Origin: Asticcacaulis biprosthecium C19 | GTDB taxonomy: Bacteria > Pseudomonadota > Alphaproteobacteria > Caulobacterales > Caulobacteraceae | DNA length: 48,723 nt | Direction of reading: 5' to 3' | Assembly: GCF_000204015.1 (NCBI RefSeq) | Contig: NZ_GL883078.1 | Coordinates: forward strand, 183,901-232,623 | In this document: positions 1-8,715 of the stretch, in pieces | How positions within the stretch are numbered: position 1 is the first letter of the stretch | Layout: each line of letters begins with the position of its first letter | Notes under the pieces: model-generated | Database searches by the model: none | The model's input: the letters and a program-made list of their open reading frames with translations, nothing else | What the model was told of the DNA's origin: nothing | Made by a program: the position numbers and the translations under genes

Positions 1-52
1 GATTGTGCACTGACGCCGATCAGGCCCCTCAGGCTAGCCGCCCCGCGCCTAA

Positions 53-74
53 CCTCTCCCGTAAACGGGAGAGG
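53..74. repeat. Short GC-rich intergenic palindrome
   Basis: Perfect inverted repeat with 10-base arms (53-62 and 65-74) around a 2-base centre, just upstream of the alpha-glucosidase ribosome binding site. Its CTCTCCC/GGGAGAG core resembles the hairpins near 41.6 kb and 44.5 kb, so it is probably a member of the same REP-like intergenic family. No U-tract follows, so an intrinsic terminator is unlikely. Confidence 0.6.
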
Positions 75-96
75 GGTTTAAGGAAGGAATCTCTCC

Positions 97-1710
97 GTGA
101 ACGGCTACGCACGCGCCTGGTGGAAGGAAGCCGTTTTCTATCAGATCTATCCGCGCTCCTTCTGCGACAGCAATGGCGACGGCATCGGCGACATCAACGG
201 CATCCGTCAAAAACTCAGCTACATCAAAGGACTCGGTGTTGACTGCATCTGGTTGGGGCCGCATTTCGACAGCCCTAATGCCGACAATGGCTACGATATC
301 CGCGATTACCGCAAAGTCATGGCCGAGTTCGGTACCATGGCCGAGTTCGATGCGTTGCTGGCCGAGGTCAAGGCCGCAGGGATGCGCCTTATCCTCGATC
401 TGGTGGTCAACCATACCAGCGACGAGCACGCCTGGTTTGTCGAAAGCCGCAAGTCCAGCGATAATCCTTATCGCGACTACTATATCTGGCAGAAGACGCC
501 GCCCAACGCCTGGACCTCGATCTTCCGCGGCCCGGCCTGGCAAAAGGATGACGCCACTGGCGACTATTACCTGCACCTCTTCCACGTCAAACAGCCGGAC
601 CTGAATTGGGACAATCCGAAGGTCCGCCACGAGGTCTACGACGTGATGCGATTCTGGCTGGATAAGGGCGTCGACGGCTTTCGCATGGATGTCATCCCGT
701 TCGTGTCGAAAGATCCAGCCTGGCCGGAACTAAGCGGGCGGCCGCAAGACACCTACGCCAACGGCCCCAACCGCGACGCCTATCTGCAGGAAATGCGGCG
801 CGAGGTTTTGGAACCCTACCAGGCCGTTTCGGTCGGCGAGGCCTTCGGCGTGGCGCTGGCGGAAACACCAAAGCTGATCGACGAGCGGCGCGGCGAACTC
901 GACATGGCTTTTCAGTTCGACACGGTCGATATCGATCGCGGACCTGATGGGTGGCGCCCATGGACCCTGCCCGAACTGAAGGCGATCTTCACCCGCCACG
1001 ATGCCGCTTTCGACCGTCACTGCTGGCCGACGGTCTTCTTTTCCAACCACGACAATCCGCGCATCGTCTCGCGCTATGGCGACGATCACCCCGACTGGCG
1101 GGTGCGCTCGGCGCAGGTCATGGCGACCTTGCTTCTGACCCTGAGGGGCACACCCTTCATCTATCAGGGCGACGAACTGGGCATGACCAATGTCACCTTC
1201 CGCGATATCGCCCAGTTCGACGATATCTGGACGAAGAACGCCTGGCGTGAAGAAGTCGAAGGCGGCCGCACCACGCCGGAAGCCTTTATCGCCAACCAGA
1301 ACAAGGTCAGCCGCGACCATGCCCGCACGCCGATGCCGTGGACTGCGGACGGTGGGTTCACCACGGGTACGCCATGGTTCGCGCTCAATCCCAACTACAC
1401 CGACATCAATGCCGAGGCCGCTCTGGCCGACCCGAACTCGGTCTATCATGCATATGCACGGCTCATCGCCCTGCGTAACGCCCATCCCGCTTTGGTATAC
1501 GGTGATTACCGCGACGCCCTGCCCCACGACGACAAGCTGTTCGTATATGAACGCAGCCTTGACGGCGACGTCTGGATGATCGCGCTCAACTTTTCCTGTG
1601 ATGCGTCGGTCTTCCTGGCCCCCACCGGTTTCGACCTGGTTCTGAGCAATTACGGCACCGCCGACCGGCATCTGCGCGGCTGGGAAGCCCGCATCTACCG
1701 GAAGTTATAG
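97..1710 (+). CDS. Alpha-glucosidase, GH13 family (oligo-1,6-glucosidase type)
   Basis: A cytoplasmic glycoside hydrolase of 537 residues that should release glucose from the non-reducing ends of short alpha-glucosides such as maltose, isomaltose or sucrose-like substrates. The start is GTG with a good AAGGAAGGA ribosome site about 8 bases upstream. The N-terminus (WWKEAVFYQIYPRSF) is typical of the family. Visible GH13 landmarks are region I (VVNH, Asn105-His106), the nucleophile Asp198 in GFRMDV, the acid/base Glu248 in VGEAFG, and Asp319 in NHDNPR. No signal peptide is present. Length matches the family (about 530-560). It leads a co-directional set with the rsmC-like and rsuA-like genes, though a hairpin separates them. 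Exact substrate cannot be read from the sequence. Confidence 0.93.
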   Translation: MNGYARAWWKEAVFYQIYPRSFCDSNGDGIGDINGIRQKLSYIKGLGVDCIWLGPHFDSPNADNGYDIRDYRKVMAEFGTMAEFDALLAEVKAAGMRLILDLVVNHTSDEHAWFVESRKSSDNPYRDYYIWQKTPPNAWTSIFRGPAWQKDDATGDYYLHLFHVKQPDLNWDNPKVRHEVYDVMRFWLDKGVDGFRMDVIPFVSKDPAWPELSGRPQDTYANGPNRDAYLQEMRREVLEPYQAVSVGEAFGVALAETPKLIDERRGELDMAFQFDTVDIDRGPDGWRPWTLPELKAIFTRHDAAFDRHCWPTVFFSNHDNPRIVSRYGDDHPDWRVRSAQVMATLLLTLRGTPFIYQGDELGMTNVTFRDIAQFDDIWTKNAWREEVEGGRTTPEAFIANQNKVSRDHARTPMPWTADGGFTTGTPWFALNPNYTDINAEAALADPNSVYHAYARLIALRNAHPALVYGDYRDALPHDDKLFVYERSLDGDVWMIALNFSCDASVFLAPTGFDLVLSNYGTADRHLRGWEARIYRKL

Positions 1711-1719
1711 CATCCTGAC

Positions 1720-1740
1720 GCGGCCTGTGGCATAGGCCGC
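1720..1740 (+). other. Hairpin directly before the rsmC-like start codon
   Basis: Inverted repeat with 7-base arms (GCGGCCT at 1720-1726 and AGGCCGC at 1734-1740) occupies almost the whole gap between the alpha-glucosidase stop and the ATG at 1744. There is no U-run, so it is not an obvious intrinsic terminator. No Shine-Dalgarno sequence is visible upstream of 1744 and the right arm ends only 3 bases before the ATG. It could limit translation of the next gene. Confidence 0.5.
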
Positions 1741-1743
1741 GCC

Positions 1744-2784
1744 ATGGCTTTTGATCCCGTTTTAGAAACCCTGTGCCTCGCCCTGAGCGAGGACGTTCCT
1801 GCGCCGGCCGACGGCCCCGCCCTGTTCCTGCGCGCCCGCTACAACCCGGCGCTTGACGTCCTGCCGCGCGAGGCGTGGCTGTGCGACCAGAGCTTCAAAC
1901 CCGACTATGACGTTCTGGTCCGTCAGGGTTTTGCTCTGCGCGAAGCCCCGCCTTTTCGCGAAGATGGGGACGGTACGCAATACGGCCTGGTCTGCGTGCT
2001 GCCGCCGCGCCAGCGCGAGGAATACCGCGCCCTGCTGGCCCGCGCCGTCACCGAGACCAGGCCGGGCGGCATCGTCCTGGCCTCCGTCAGCAATCTGGAA
2101 GGCGCCAAGACGGTCGAGAACGACCTCAAGGCCCTGTGCGGAAATGTCACCAGCCTGTCGAAGAACAAGTGCCGCGCCTTCTGGGCGCATGTCGGTGACG
2201 GCATAGACCGCGACCTGGTGGCGGCTTGGTCGCAGCTGGATGCGCCGCGTGAGGTCGAAGGCGGTCTGATCGGTCGCCCGGGTCTGTTCGCCTGGGACCG
2301 CATCGACGCTGGATCACGTTTGCTGGCCGAAAACCTGCCCAAGTTGTCGGGCAAGGGCGCGGATCTCGGCGCCGGCGCCGGCTATCTCAGCCGCGAGGTG
2401 TTGCAGCGCTGTCCCGCCGTCACGCACCTGACGCTGTTCGAGGCCGAGTCGCGCGCCCTGCCCCTGGCGCGGCAAAACCTGGCATCATTCGCGGACCGCT
2501 GTGACTTTCACTGGCACGACGTCACCAAGGGCGTGCCAATAAGCGTCTCTGGTCCGTTCGACTTTATCGTCATGAACCCGCCGTTCCACACCGGCCGCGC
2601 CGATCGCAACGACCTGGGCCACGGCTTTATCCGCGCGGCGGCCGGCGCGCTCGAAAAGGGCAGCGCCCTGTGGATGGTGGCGAACCGCCACCTGCCCTAC
2701 GAGGAGGTTCTGAAGGCCGCCTTCAAAACCGTGATCACGGTGGCCGACGCCCCGCGCTACAAGGTTTTCAAGGCGGTCAAATGA
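1744..2784 (+). CDS. rsmC: Class I SAM-dependent methyltransferase, RsmC-like (16S rRNA guanine-N2)
   Basis: Probable ribosomal RNA small-subunit methyltransferase (346 residues), by analogy with RsmC, which makes m2G1207 in 16S rRNA from SAM. The protein has two halves, as in RsmC/RlmG: a degenerate N-terminal methyltransferase-like half (about 1-165) and a catalytic C-terminal half. The C-terminal half shows the SAM-binding glycine motif (ADLGAGAGYLS, near residue 200) and the NPPFH motif beginning at Asn278, characteristic of exocyclic-amine methyltransferases. The stop overlaps the start of the rsuA-like gene (ATGA), so the two rRNA modification genes are translationally coupled. The start at 1744 lacks an obvious ribosome site. 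RlmG-type specificity is the main alternative. Confidence 0.85.
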   Translation: MAFDPVLETLCLALSEDVPAPADGPALFLRARYNPALDVLPREAWLCDQSFKPDYDVLVRQGFALREAPPFREDGDGTQYGLVCVLPPRQREEYRALLARAVTETRPGGIVLASVSNLEGAKTVENDLKALCGNVTSLSKNKCRAFWAHVGDGIDRDLVAAWSQLDAPREVEGGLIGRPGLFAWDRIDAGSRLLAENLPKLSGKGADLGAGAGYLSREVLQRCPAVTHLTLFEAESRALPLARQNLASFADRCDFHWHDVTKGVPISVSGPFDFIVMNPPFHTGRADRNDLGHGFIRAAAGALEKGSALWMVANRHLPYEEVLKAAFKTVITVADAPRYKVFKAVK

Positions 2785-3482
2785 AGCTGATCAAACTGTT
2801 GGCCAATCTCGGCTATGGCAGCCGCAAGGAGATGCAGCAGTTGATCCGCCGCGGCACCATTACCGATGCCGCCGGACAGCCCCTCGACGACGATTCTGCC
2901 ATCGCCCATGACGATATCCGTTTGCGCGGCAAGCCCCTGGACCCGGCCCAGGGCATGATCCTGCTGTTGCATAAGCCGACCGGCTTTGTGTGTTCGACCA
3001 AGGACCGCGGCCGTCTGGTCTATGAACTCTTGCCCGAGCGCTTTTCCCTGCGCAAGCCGGTGATATCGACGGTGGGGCGGCTCGATTCGGACACGTCAGG
3101 CCTGTTGCTGATGACGGATGACGGCGATTTCCTGCACAAGGTCATCTCGCCGAGGAACCATGTCGCCAAGATCTATGAGGTCACCACCGCGCGCCCGATT
3201 TCACCGACCTATGTGCCGGTGTTTGCCTCGGGCGAACTCATGCTGGAGAGCGAAAAAGAACCGCTGAAGCCGGCCCAAATGGAGATTACCGGCGAGACGA
3301 CCGCCCGGCTGACCCTGTATGAGGGGCGTTACCATCAGGTGCGGCGGATGTTCGCCGCTGTCGGCAATCACGTCGAAGCCCTGCACCGCGCGCAGATGGG
3401 CGAGTTGACCTTGGACGATCTCGCGCCGGGTAAGTGGCGCCTGATGACGCCGGATGACATTGCCATGGTGCTGAAGGTTTAG
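2781..3482 (+). CDS. rsuA: RsuA-family 16S rRNA pseudouridine synthase
   Basis: Converts a uridine in structured rRNA to pseudouridine; in E. coli RsuA acts on U516 of 16S rRNA. The 233-residue protein begins with a small S4-like RNA-binding region (about 1-60: KLLANLGYGSRKEMQQLI), followed by the catalytic core with the family signature GRLDSDTSGLLL, where Asp102 is the catalytic aspartate, and the late motif EGRYHQVRRM. I chose the ATG at 2781 because it overlaps the upstream stop in an ATGA junction; a longer in-frame ORF reading back to 2670 lies inside the rsmC-like gene and is rejected. Its last 4 bases overlap the convergent lipoprotein gene. Confidence 0.9.
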   Translation: MKLIKLLANLGYGSRKEMQQLIRRGTITDAAGQPLDDDSAIAHDDIRLRGKPLDPAQGMILLLHKPTGFVCSTKDRGRLVYELLPERFSLRKPVISTVGRLDSDTSGLLLMTDDGDFLHKVISPRNHVAKIYEVTTARPISPTYVPVFASGELMLESEKEPLKPAQMEITGETTARLTLYEGRYHQVRRMFAAVGNHVEALHRAQMGELTLDDLAPGKWRLMTPDDIAMVLKV

Positions 3483-3940
3483 GAAATCCAGGTCGTGTCG
3501 CGTTTGACGATCTTCCAGCCACCATCTTGCAGACGCACCGTCACCTCTTCACCGTGACCGCACAGAGCGCGGCACACAAAGTCCAGGACAATCACGGCTT
3601 CGGCGTCGTCGGTGAAGCGCGGCTCATGAAACACCCAGCCGCGGTCCTGAACCGAGATCTGGACATTCGGCGCGTTCATCCGGCTGGCTGGGAAGATGGC
3701 CAGACCGGCGGCCTTGAGTTGCTCGCTGCAGTCGATGCCGCGGCTCCCCTCGCGCTTGATATCGGCATCGAATGGCCCTTCTCCGACCTGCTTTGCCACC
3801 TGCACGATCAGGTCGCAGGTTTCGGCTTCGGTCAGCGGCCGGCGGCGCGCGCCATCGGAGGCGGACGCTTGCGGTGCTGGCGCTGAAGCACAGGCGGCCA
3901 GTCCCAGCAACACGGCAGTCGTCAGGATACGAGCGGTCAT
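3479..3940 (-). CDS. Small predicted lipoprotein of unknown function
   Basis: A 153-residue protein with a type II signal peptide: MTARILTTAVLLGLAAC, where Cys17 follows a LAAC lipobox, so it should be lipidated and anchored to a periplasmic membrane face. A second Ala/Pro/Ser-rich stretch follows, then a globular part with several cysteines (ETCDLI, GIDCSEQL, DFVCRALCGHG) and a C-terminal region predicted by eye to be beta-rich (VTVRLQDGGWKIVKRD). I use the ATG at 3940 because AAGGAGA sits 6 bases upstream; a TTG at 3946 is a weaker alternative. No family is recognised. It lies downstream of aguB on the same strand, with a 46-base gap. Confidence 0.75.
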   Translation of the reverse strand: MTARILTTAVLLGLAACASAPAPQASASDGARRRPLTEAETCDLIVQVAKQVGEGPFDADIKREGSRGIDCSEQLKAAGLAIFPASRMNAPNVQISVQDRGWVFHEPRFTDDAEAVIVLDFVCRALCGHGEEVTVRLQDGGWKIVKRDTTWIS

Positions 3941-3986
3941 GAGCAATCTCCTTTTACACCAAGTCTAGGCTCGCATTGCGGCGAAA

Positions 3987-4868
3987 TCACACCGGACGTG
4001 GCGAGGCCAGGGCTGTGTACAGATCAGGCCGCCGGTCGCGGAAGAAGCCCCAGGCGGCGCGGTGGGTGTTGAGGTAATCAAGATCGAACTCGGCGACCAG
4101 CACGCCTTCTTCCGTCGCGCCGAACGACCGGACCAGATCGCCGCGGTTATTGGCGATAAAGCTGTGGCCATAGAAGGTCTGGCCGGCACCGTTCTGCGGC
4201 GAGATCAGGCTCTCAGTGCCGATACGGTTCGACGCGACGACCGGAATGACGTTGGCCACCGCATGGCCCTGCATCACCCTCTGCCACGGGGCGGCGGTAT
4301 CGAGCGAGTCATCATGCGGCTCCGAGCCGATCGCGGTCGGATAGAACAGGACCTCGGCGCCCAGCAGCGCCATGCCGCGGGCGGCTTCCGGATACCACTG
4401 GTCCCAGCAGATGCCGACACCGATGCGGGCGAACTTGGTGTCCCACACCTTGAAGCCGGTATCGCCCGGCCGGAAATAGTATTTTTCCTGATAGCCCGGG
4501 CCATCGGGGATGTGCGACTTGCGATAGAGGCCCAGAAGGTCGCCGCCGGCATCAATGACGACCAGCGAATTGTAATAGTGCGGGCCTTCCTTCTCGTAGA
4601 TCGAGGTCGGGATGACGACGTTCAGTTCGGCGGCCAGTTTTTGCATCGCAAGAACGGCCGGATGGGTGCGCCAGGGATAGGCGGTGGCGAACCAGCGCTC
4701 TTCCTGGGTGACGCAGAAATATTCACCCTGGAACAGTTCCGACGGCAGAATGATCTGCGCACCCTGCGCCGCCGCGTCGCGCACCAGCGCCGCGGTCCTG
4801 ACGATATTGGCGGCCATGTCGGCGCCGTAGGCCGTCTGGAGGGCGGCCACCTTCACGGTACGGGGCAT
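3987..4868 (-). CDS. aguB: N-carbamoylputrescine amidase
   Basis: Carbon-nitrogen hydrolase of the nitrilase superfamily that splits N-carbamoylputrescine into putrescine, CO2 and ammonia, the last step of agmatine use. The 293-residue length is normal. The catalytic triad is visible as Glu44 (LPSELFQGEYF), Lys117 (YRKSHIPDGPGY) and Cys154 (GICWDQWYPEAAR). The motifs match plant and bacterial N-carbamoylputrescine amidases rather than generic nitrilases. It lies 10 bases after aguA on the same strand, so the two act as an operon from agmatine to putrescine. There is no arginine decarboxylase in the window, so the source of agmatine (uptake or synthesis elsewhere) is not shown. Confidence 0.95.
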   Translation of the reverse strand: MPRTVKVAALQTAYGADMAANIVRTAALVRDAAAQGAQIILPSELFQGEYFCVTQEERWFATAYPWRTHPAVLAMQKLAAELNVVIPTSIYEKEGPHYYNSLVVIDAGGDLLGLYRKSHIPDGPGYQEKYYFRPGDTGFKVWDTKFARIGVGICWDQWYPEAARGMALLGAEVLFYPTAIGSEPHDDSLDTAAPWQRVMQGHAVANVIPVVASNRIGTESLISPQNGAGQTFYGHSFIANNRGDLVRSFGATEEGVLVAEFDLDYLNTHRAAWGFFRDRRPDLYTALASPRPV

Positions 4869-4878
4869 ATCGGTTACC

Positions 4879-5910
4879 TCAGGCTTTGATAAGGGGCACT
4901 TGCTGGCTGATGCAATGGAAGCTGCCGCCGCCGGTCAGGATGGCGCGCGACGACAAGCCCAGGACCTGGCGTTCGGGGAAGAGGCTTTGCAGCGCCTCCA
5001 CCGCCAGTTCACCCGGACGATCTTCGTAGATCGGCACCACCACGCAGTCGTTGGCGATCAGGAAGTTCATATGGGAGGCCGGGATGATTTCGCCATCCTC
5101 GTCGGTGACTTTTCCCGGCGACGGGATGCGCACCACCTGGATCGGACGACCGCGGGCATCGGTCTGAGCCGATAGCAGCTTCGCCGTCGCGTCATAGACG
5201 TCGGCATTGGGATCGTCGCGGCCGAAAGCCACGGGACAGGCGACCACGCCCGGCGCGACGAAACGCGCCAGATTGTCGACATGGCCGTCGGTGTGGTCGT
5301 TGAGCATGCCGTCATCCAGCCAGATGACCTTACGCACGCCCAGGGACTGGAACAGAGCCTGTTCGGCCAGGGATTGGGTCCAGCCAGGATTGCGGTTGGG
5401 ATTAAGCAGGCACTGGCGCGTTGTCAGAACCGTGCCGCGACCGTCATGGTCCAACGCTCCGCCTTCCAGAATGAAGTCCTCGGTCGTGCTGGCGAAACCG
5501 TCGGCCTCGCTGATCTGACGCGCGACCTCATCGTCAAACTTCAGGTGATACTTGCCGCCCCAACCGTTGTTCTGGAATCCCACCGGCAGAGCCTGGTGGA
5601 GGTCGTCCTCATCGGCATCGTCGGCAACATAGATCGGGCCAGTGTCGCGGAACCAAATATCGCCGAAGCGGCCATCGACGATCTCGACCTTTTTGACATC
5701 ACCCAGCAGCGTTTCCGCCGCAGCCCGGGCTTCGTCGCCCATGACCATCAGCTTGACGTGCTCGTCGCCCATTTCGGCCAGGACGCGCGCCAGGGCCGCG
5801 ACCTCGGCCTGGGCCGGGATCAGGTCCTCCTGCCACAGATTGCCGTGGCTGGGGAAACCCAGCCAGATCGCCTTATGCGCTTCCCATTCCGCCGGAACGA
5901 TTCGAGTCAT
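4879..5910 (-). CDS. aguA: Agmatine deiminase
   Basis: Guanidine-modifying enzyme that hydrolyses agmatine to N-carbamoylputrescine and ammonia. From the ATG at 5910 the protein is 343 residues and begins MTRIVPAEWEAHKAIWLGFP, typical of peptidyl-arginine-deiminase-type agmatine deiminases. Active-site landmarks include FRDTGP, LDDGMLNDHTDGHVDN (containing the catalytic His region) and the C-terminal nucleophile Cys333 in GGGSFHC. An in-frame upstream ATG at 5973 would add 21 residues rich in basic amino acids with no family similarity, so I prefer 5910. The Shine-Dalgarno sequence is weak. It precedes aguB by 10 bases. Confidence 0.95.
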   Translation of the reverse strand: MTRIVPAEWEAHKAIWLGFPSHGNLWQEDLIPAQAEVAALARVLAEMGDEHVKLMVMGDEARAAAETLLGDVKKVEIVDGRFGDIWFRDTGPIYVADDADEDDLHQALPVGFQNNGWGGKYHLKFDDEVARQISEADGFASTTEDFILEGGALDHDGRGTVLTTRQCLLNPNRNPGWTQSLAEQALFQSLGVRKVIWLDDGMLNDHTDGHVDNLARFVAPGVVACPVAFGRDDPNADVYDATAKLLSAQTDARGRPIQVVRIPSPGKVTDEDGEIIPASHMNFLIANDCVVVPIYEDRPGELAVEALQSLFPERQVLGLSSRAILTGGGSFHCISQQVPLIKA

Positions 5911-5980
5911 GCCTGAGCCCACAATTGATAAGCGCCGCCTCTTAGCACCGCCATGCATACATTGCCACGACAATCAGGCG

Positions 5981-6014
5981 TAAAAAAGCGGCCCCGGACA
6001 AACCGGAGCCGCTT
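5981..6014 (-). terminator. Intrinsic terminator after the TonB-dependent receptor gene
   Basis: GC-rich stem-loop (arms around AAGCGGC...GCCGCTT, 5986-6014) lies 26 bases past the receptor stop codon. Read on the minus strand, it is followed by a run of six Ts (the A-run at 5982-5987 of the plus strand). It should end receptor transcripts before aguA. Confidence 0.85.
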
Positions 6015-6040
6015 CATTTTTAGTCGTCGTCAGACGAAGC

Positions 6041-8521
6041 TTAGAACTTCGTCTTCAGGGTCAGCATAGCGGTGCGCGGCGCGCCAACGGAGTGGGTCGG
6101 CTGGCTGGCCGACTTGGAAACTACAGGCGTGCCCGGATCGACGTCGTTGATGACAACGGTGTTGTTGGTCGAACCCAGCGAACCCAGATAGGTTTCATCA
6201 AACACGTTGATCACGTTGATCTGAAGTTGCGTGCCTTCAAGACCGAACGGAACGATGTCCCAATTCAGGTCCAGGTCGAAGGTGGTGTAGGCATCCGACT
6301 TGGCGTCGTTCACGTCGGAGATGAAGCGTTCATCGACGTACTTGCCTTGCAGACCGACGCGGAAATCCGGATTGACATCCCATTGCATCCGCGTGGCGTA
6401 GGTCCATTCCGGTGTTTCGACCAAAGTCTTGCCCTTGGTCGGCAGGTAAGTCGAAGCGGTCAGTTGCAGGTCACTCAACAGTTCGCTGTGATTGTAAGAG
6501 GCCGAGGCGTAGAGCGACAGATGCTCAGTGGCCTGCCAGCCAATCTGACCGTCCCAGCCGTACATATCCACGTCGCCGACATTGCGGTCGACCGACAGCA
6601 GGGTGTCCGGATCGTACGTGGTCACGATGCGGTTGTGGAACTTGGTCGACCACAGGGCCGTCGAGGCCAGGATCGAACCGCTCTGGTAACGGTAGCCCAG
6701 GTCGAACGACTGAGTAGTTTCCGGATCGGCGATCGAGGTGACGAGCGGCGAATTAGCGGCAGCCGCGCGGCTGTACTTGTACAGGTTGTCCGTGCGCGGC
6801 GCTGAGATCTGCTCAGCGTAGCTGGCATAGATCATCTGGCTGTCGCCGATCGCGTAGGACACGCCAACGTTCGGAAGGGTCTTGGAATATTCCTTGACGA
6901 AGCTGATCGGCGCAATATGCGGCGTGGAACCGGTCGACGGGAAGAAGACGTTGCCCGAAGCGGTCGGCGTGCCGGAGGTCGCTTCGCTGGTGCAGCGCGG
7001 GAAGTCGCCGCCGGAGGGCTGGTAGCAATAGTTGTTCAGTTCGCGGGTAAGCTTCGGCGCGCGGACACCGAGGTTCACGACCAGCTTGTCGTCCAGGAAC
7101 TGGCCACGATAGTCGAGCGAGAACTGTTCCAGCTTGGCGATCGAGAAACGGTTGCGGTTTTGCAGCACATTGCCGGTAAGTGACGTAACGGCATTGTCCG
7201 GATTGTCACGACCACCGAATACGTCAACCGGATCGCCATTGGCCTGCAGGTAGCCGAAGGCGCCGGTCTGGCGGTGACGGCCGTAGTCGAGGGTGTAGGC
7301 GCCGCGGATGCGATGGTTGTCGTCAAGGTCCCAGATCAACGAGCTATTGACGGTATAGCGGTGGGTGTTCGTCGTCGACGGACGCCACAGAGTGACGACG
7401 TCCATGACATCGCCGTCGCCGTTCAGGTCCTTACCGACGCCGGCGGTATCCGTACCGTCGTTGTCCAGCCGCGAGTTCTTTTCGTTGACGTTTTCGGTCT
7501 GGGTGCCGCCGTTGGCCAGGACGTATTGGACGGTTGGGTCAAACGTAAAAATCAGGTTGTCGGTCAGGTGATACTTGAACTTACCGCGCAGGCTGCCTGT
7601 GTCGGAGGGGTTGACGCGCTGTCCGAAATAATTGCCGCAGTTGGATGCAGCCTGAGCCGTACCGCCGACAGCCTTCGGGATCGTGCAGGTCGCGTCGTAG
7701 TCTAGCTGCGGATTGGTCTTGAAATCCGCAAGCGTTATGTTGCGGTAAGAATTGTTGCGGTTTTCGTTCCAGTTAACAGCCAGGCTGACATAGTCGCCGA
7801 CATCGCCGAAGCCCTTGAAGATCATGCCGTTGTACTGCGTCTTGTCGATGACGCCCGGGCCTTTGAACTTGTCGTACTTGGTCTTGGAAACGGTCACATA
7901 GGACTTGAAGCCGGCGATCTCGCCCGTGTTGACCATCAGGAAGGCGCGTTTGTAGGCGAACGATCCGATGCCGAGGTTAAAGTTGACGCCGAAATCGTCG
8001 GTCGGACGGACCGTGGTGTAACCAACGGTGCCGCCAGCGGCCGAAGCGGTCGGGCTGTCGACATCAGTCGTACCCTGATTTACCGTGGCGCGCTCGATCA
8101 GTTCCGGATCCAGCTGTTGGTTGGAGTAGATGGCATAGTTGCCGGTGTCGTTCAGCGGCACGCCGTCGAAGGTCAGCGAGATGCGGTTGCCGTCAAACCC
8201 GCGGATGCGGATGTTGCCACCGGACGAACCATAAGGATCGTTGTTGGTGAAGTTAACACCCGGAACCAGGTTGATGCTGTTCAGGATGGTCTGGCCGGAC
8301 GGCTGAGTCGCAATGAATTCCTGCGTGACCGTCGAGCGAGACTTGGTGATGTTTTCCTTGGTCAGGGCGCCGTCGATGGAGCGCGGGCTACGGCTGCCAG
8401 TGATGACGACCGCAGTCGATTCTGTGGCTTCCGTGCCGGTCGACTGGGCATAGGCGCCCGAAACGCTGACCAGCGACGCCAGCGCGGTGCCGGCCAGGAT
8501 GATGGACTTGTTGAGTTTCAT
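6041..8521 (-). CDS. TonB-dependent outer-membrane receptor
   Basis: An 826-residue ligand-gated outer-membrane channel powered by TonB-ExbBD. It starts with a Sec signal peptide (about residues 1-25, ending SGAYAQ), then a TonB-box-like segment with TAVVITGSR, a plug domain (about 45-170, with LVPGVNF, IRIRGFDGNR and the plug end GGTVGY), and a long 22-strand barrel ending in an aromatic residue (LTLKTKF). The substrate cannot be told: no siderophore, cobalamin or sugar gene is adjacent and no cobalamin riboswitch is visible upstream. It is monocistronic, with its own terminator. A CRP/FNR-like palindrome sits about 180 bases upstream of the start codon. Start ATG 8521 has a GGAGG-like site (TCGGAGGATC on the plus strand shows the complementary region just upstream). 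Confidence 0.93.
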   Translation of the reverse strand: MKLNKSIILAGTALASLVSVSGAYAQSTGTEATESTAVVITGSRSPRSIDGALTKENITKSRSTVTQEFIATQPSGQTILNSINLVPGVNFTNNDPYGSSGGNIRIRGFDGNRISLTFDGVPLNDTGNYAIYSNQQLDPELIERATVNQGTTDVDSPTASAAGGTVGYTTVRPTDDFGVNFNLGIGSFAYKRAFLMVNTGEIAGFKSYVTVSKTKYDKFKGPGVIDKTQYNGMIFKGFGDVGDYVSLAVNWNENRNNSYRNITLADFKTNPQLDYDATCTIPKAVGGTAQAASNCGNYFGQRVNPSDTGSLRGKFKYHLTDNLIFTFDPTVQYVLANGGTQTENVNEKNSRLDNDGTDTAGVGKDLNGDGDVMDVVTLWRPSTTNTHRYTVNSSLIWDLDDNHRIRGAYTLDYGRHRQTGAFGYLQANGDPVDVFGGRDNPDNAVTSLTGNVLQNRNRFSIAKLEQFSLDYRGQFLDDKLVVNLGVRAPKLTRELNNYCYQPSGGDFPRCTSEATSGTPTASGNVFFPSTGSTPHIAPISFVKEYSKTLPNVGVSYAIGDSQMIYASYAEQISAPRTDNLYKYSRAAAANSPLVTSIADPETTQSFDLGYRYQSGSILASTALWSTKFHNRIVTTYDPDTLLSVDRNVGDVDMYGWDGQIGWQATEHLSLYASASYNHSELLSDLQLTASTYLPTKGKTLVETPEWTYATRMQWDVNPDFRVGLQGKYVDERFISDVNDAKSDAYTTFDLDLNWDIVPFGLEGTQLQINVINVFDETYLGSLGSTNNTVVINDVDPGTPVVSKSASQPTHSVGAPRTAMLTLKTKF

Positions 8522-8699
8522 TCGGAGGATCCCCTCTCCAGTGGGTTACACGCAAAAAAGCAAAACATACCGGGCATCCGGGACAACAAATGAGCAGCCT
8601 GAGCTAGCCCAGGTTGGCCCCGTGAGACGCCGCAAGAATTGTGCTGTTAATTCTTTAGTAGGTTTCTCGCCGCTTTTTGAGCGAAAAGTGCAAACCTTT

Positions 8700-8715
8700 T
8701 GTGACGCTTGTCACA
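8700..8715. promoter_or_regulatory. CRP/FNR-family-like operator upstream of the TonB-dependent receptor
   Basis: The sequence TGTGACGCTTGTCACA is a perfect 6-base-arm inverted repeat of the form TGTGA-N6-TCACA, which is the classic CRP-family consensus. It lies about 180 bases upstream of the receptor start codon. Binding by a CRP/FNR-type regulator is inferred, not shown. Confidence 0.5.

Noticed and set aside
1-52. Possible tail of an upstream gene (a frame ending in TGA at 11-13).
   Set aside because: Only a few codons are visible and any frame could end by chance, so no gene can be claimed.
8522-8650. Cobalamin or other riboswitch before the TonB-dependent receptor.
   Set aside because: No B12-box or other conserved aptamer sequence is visible in the leader.
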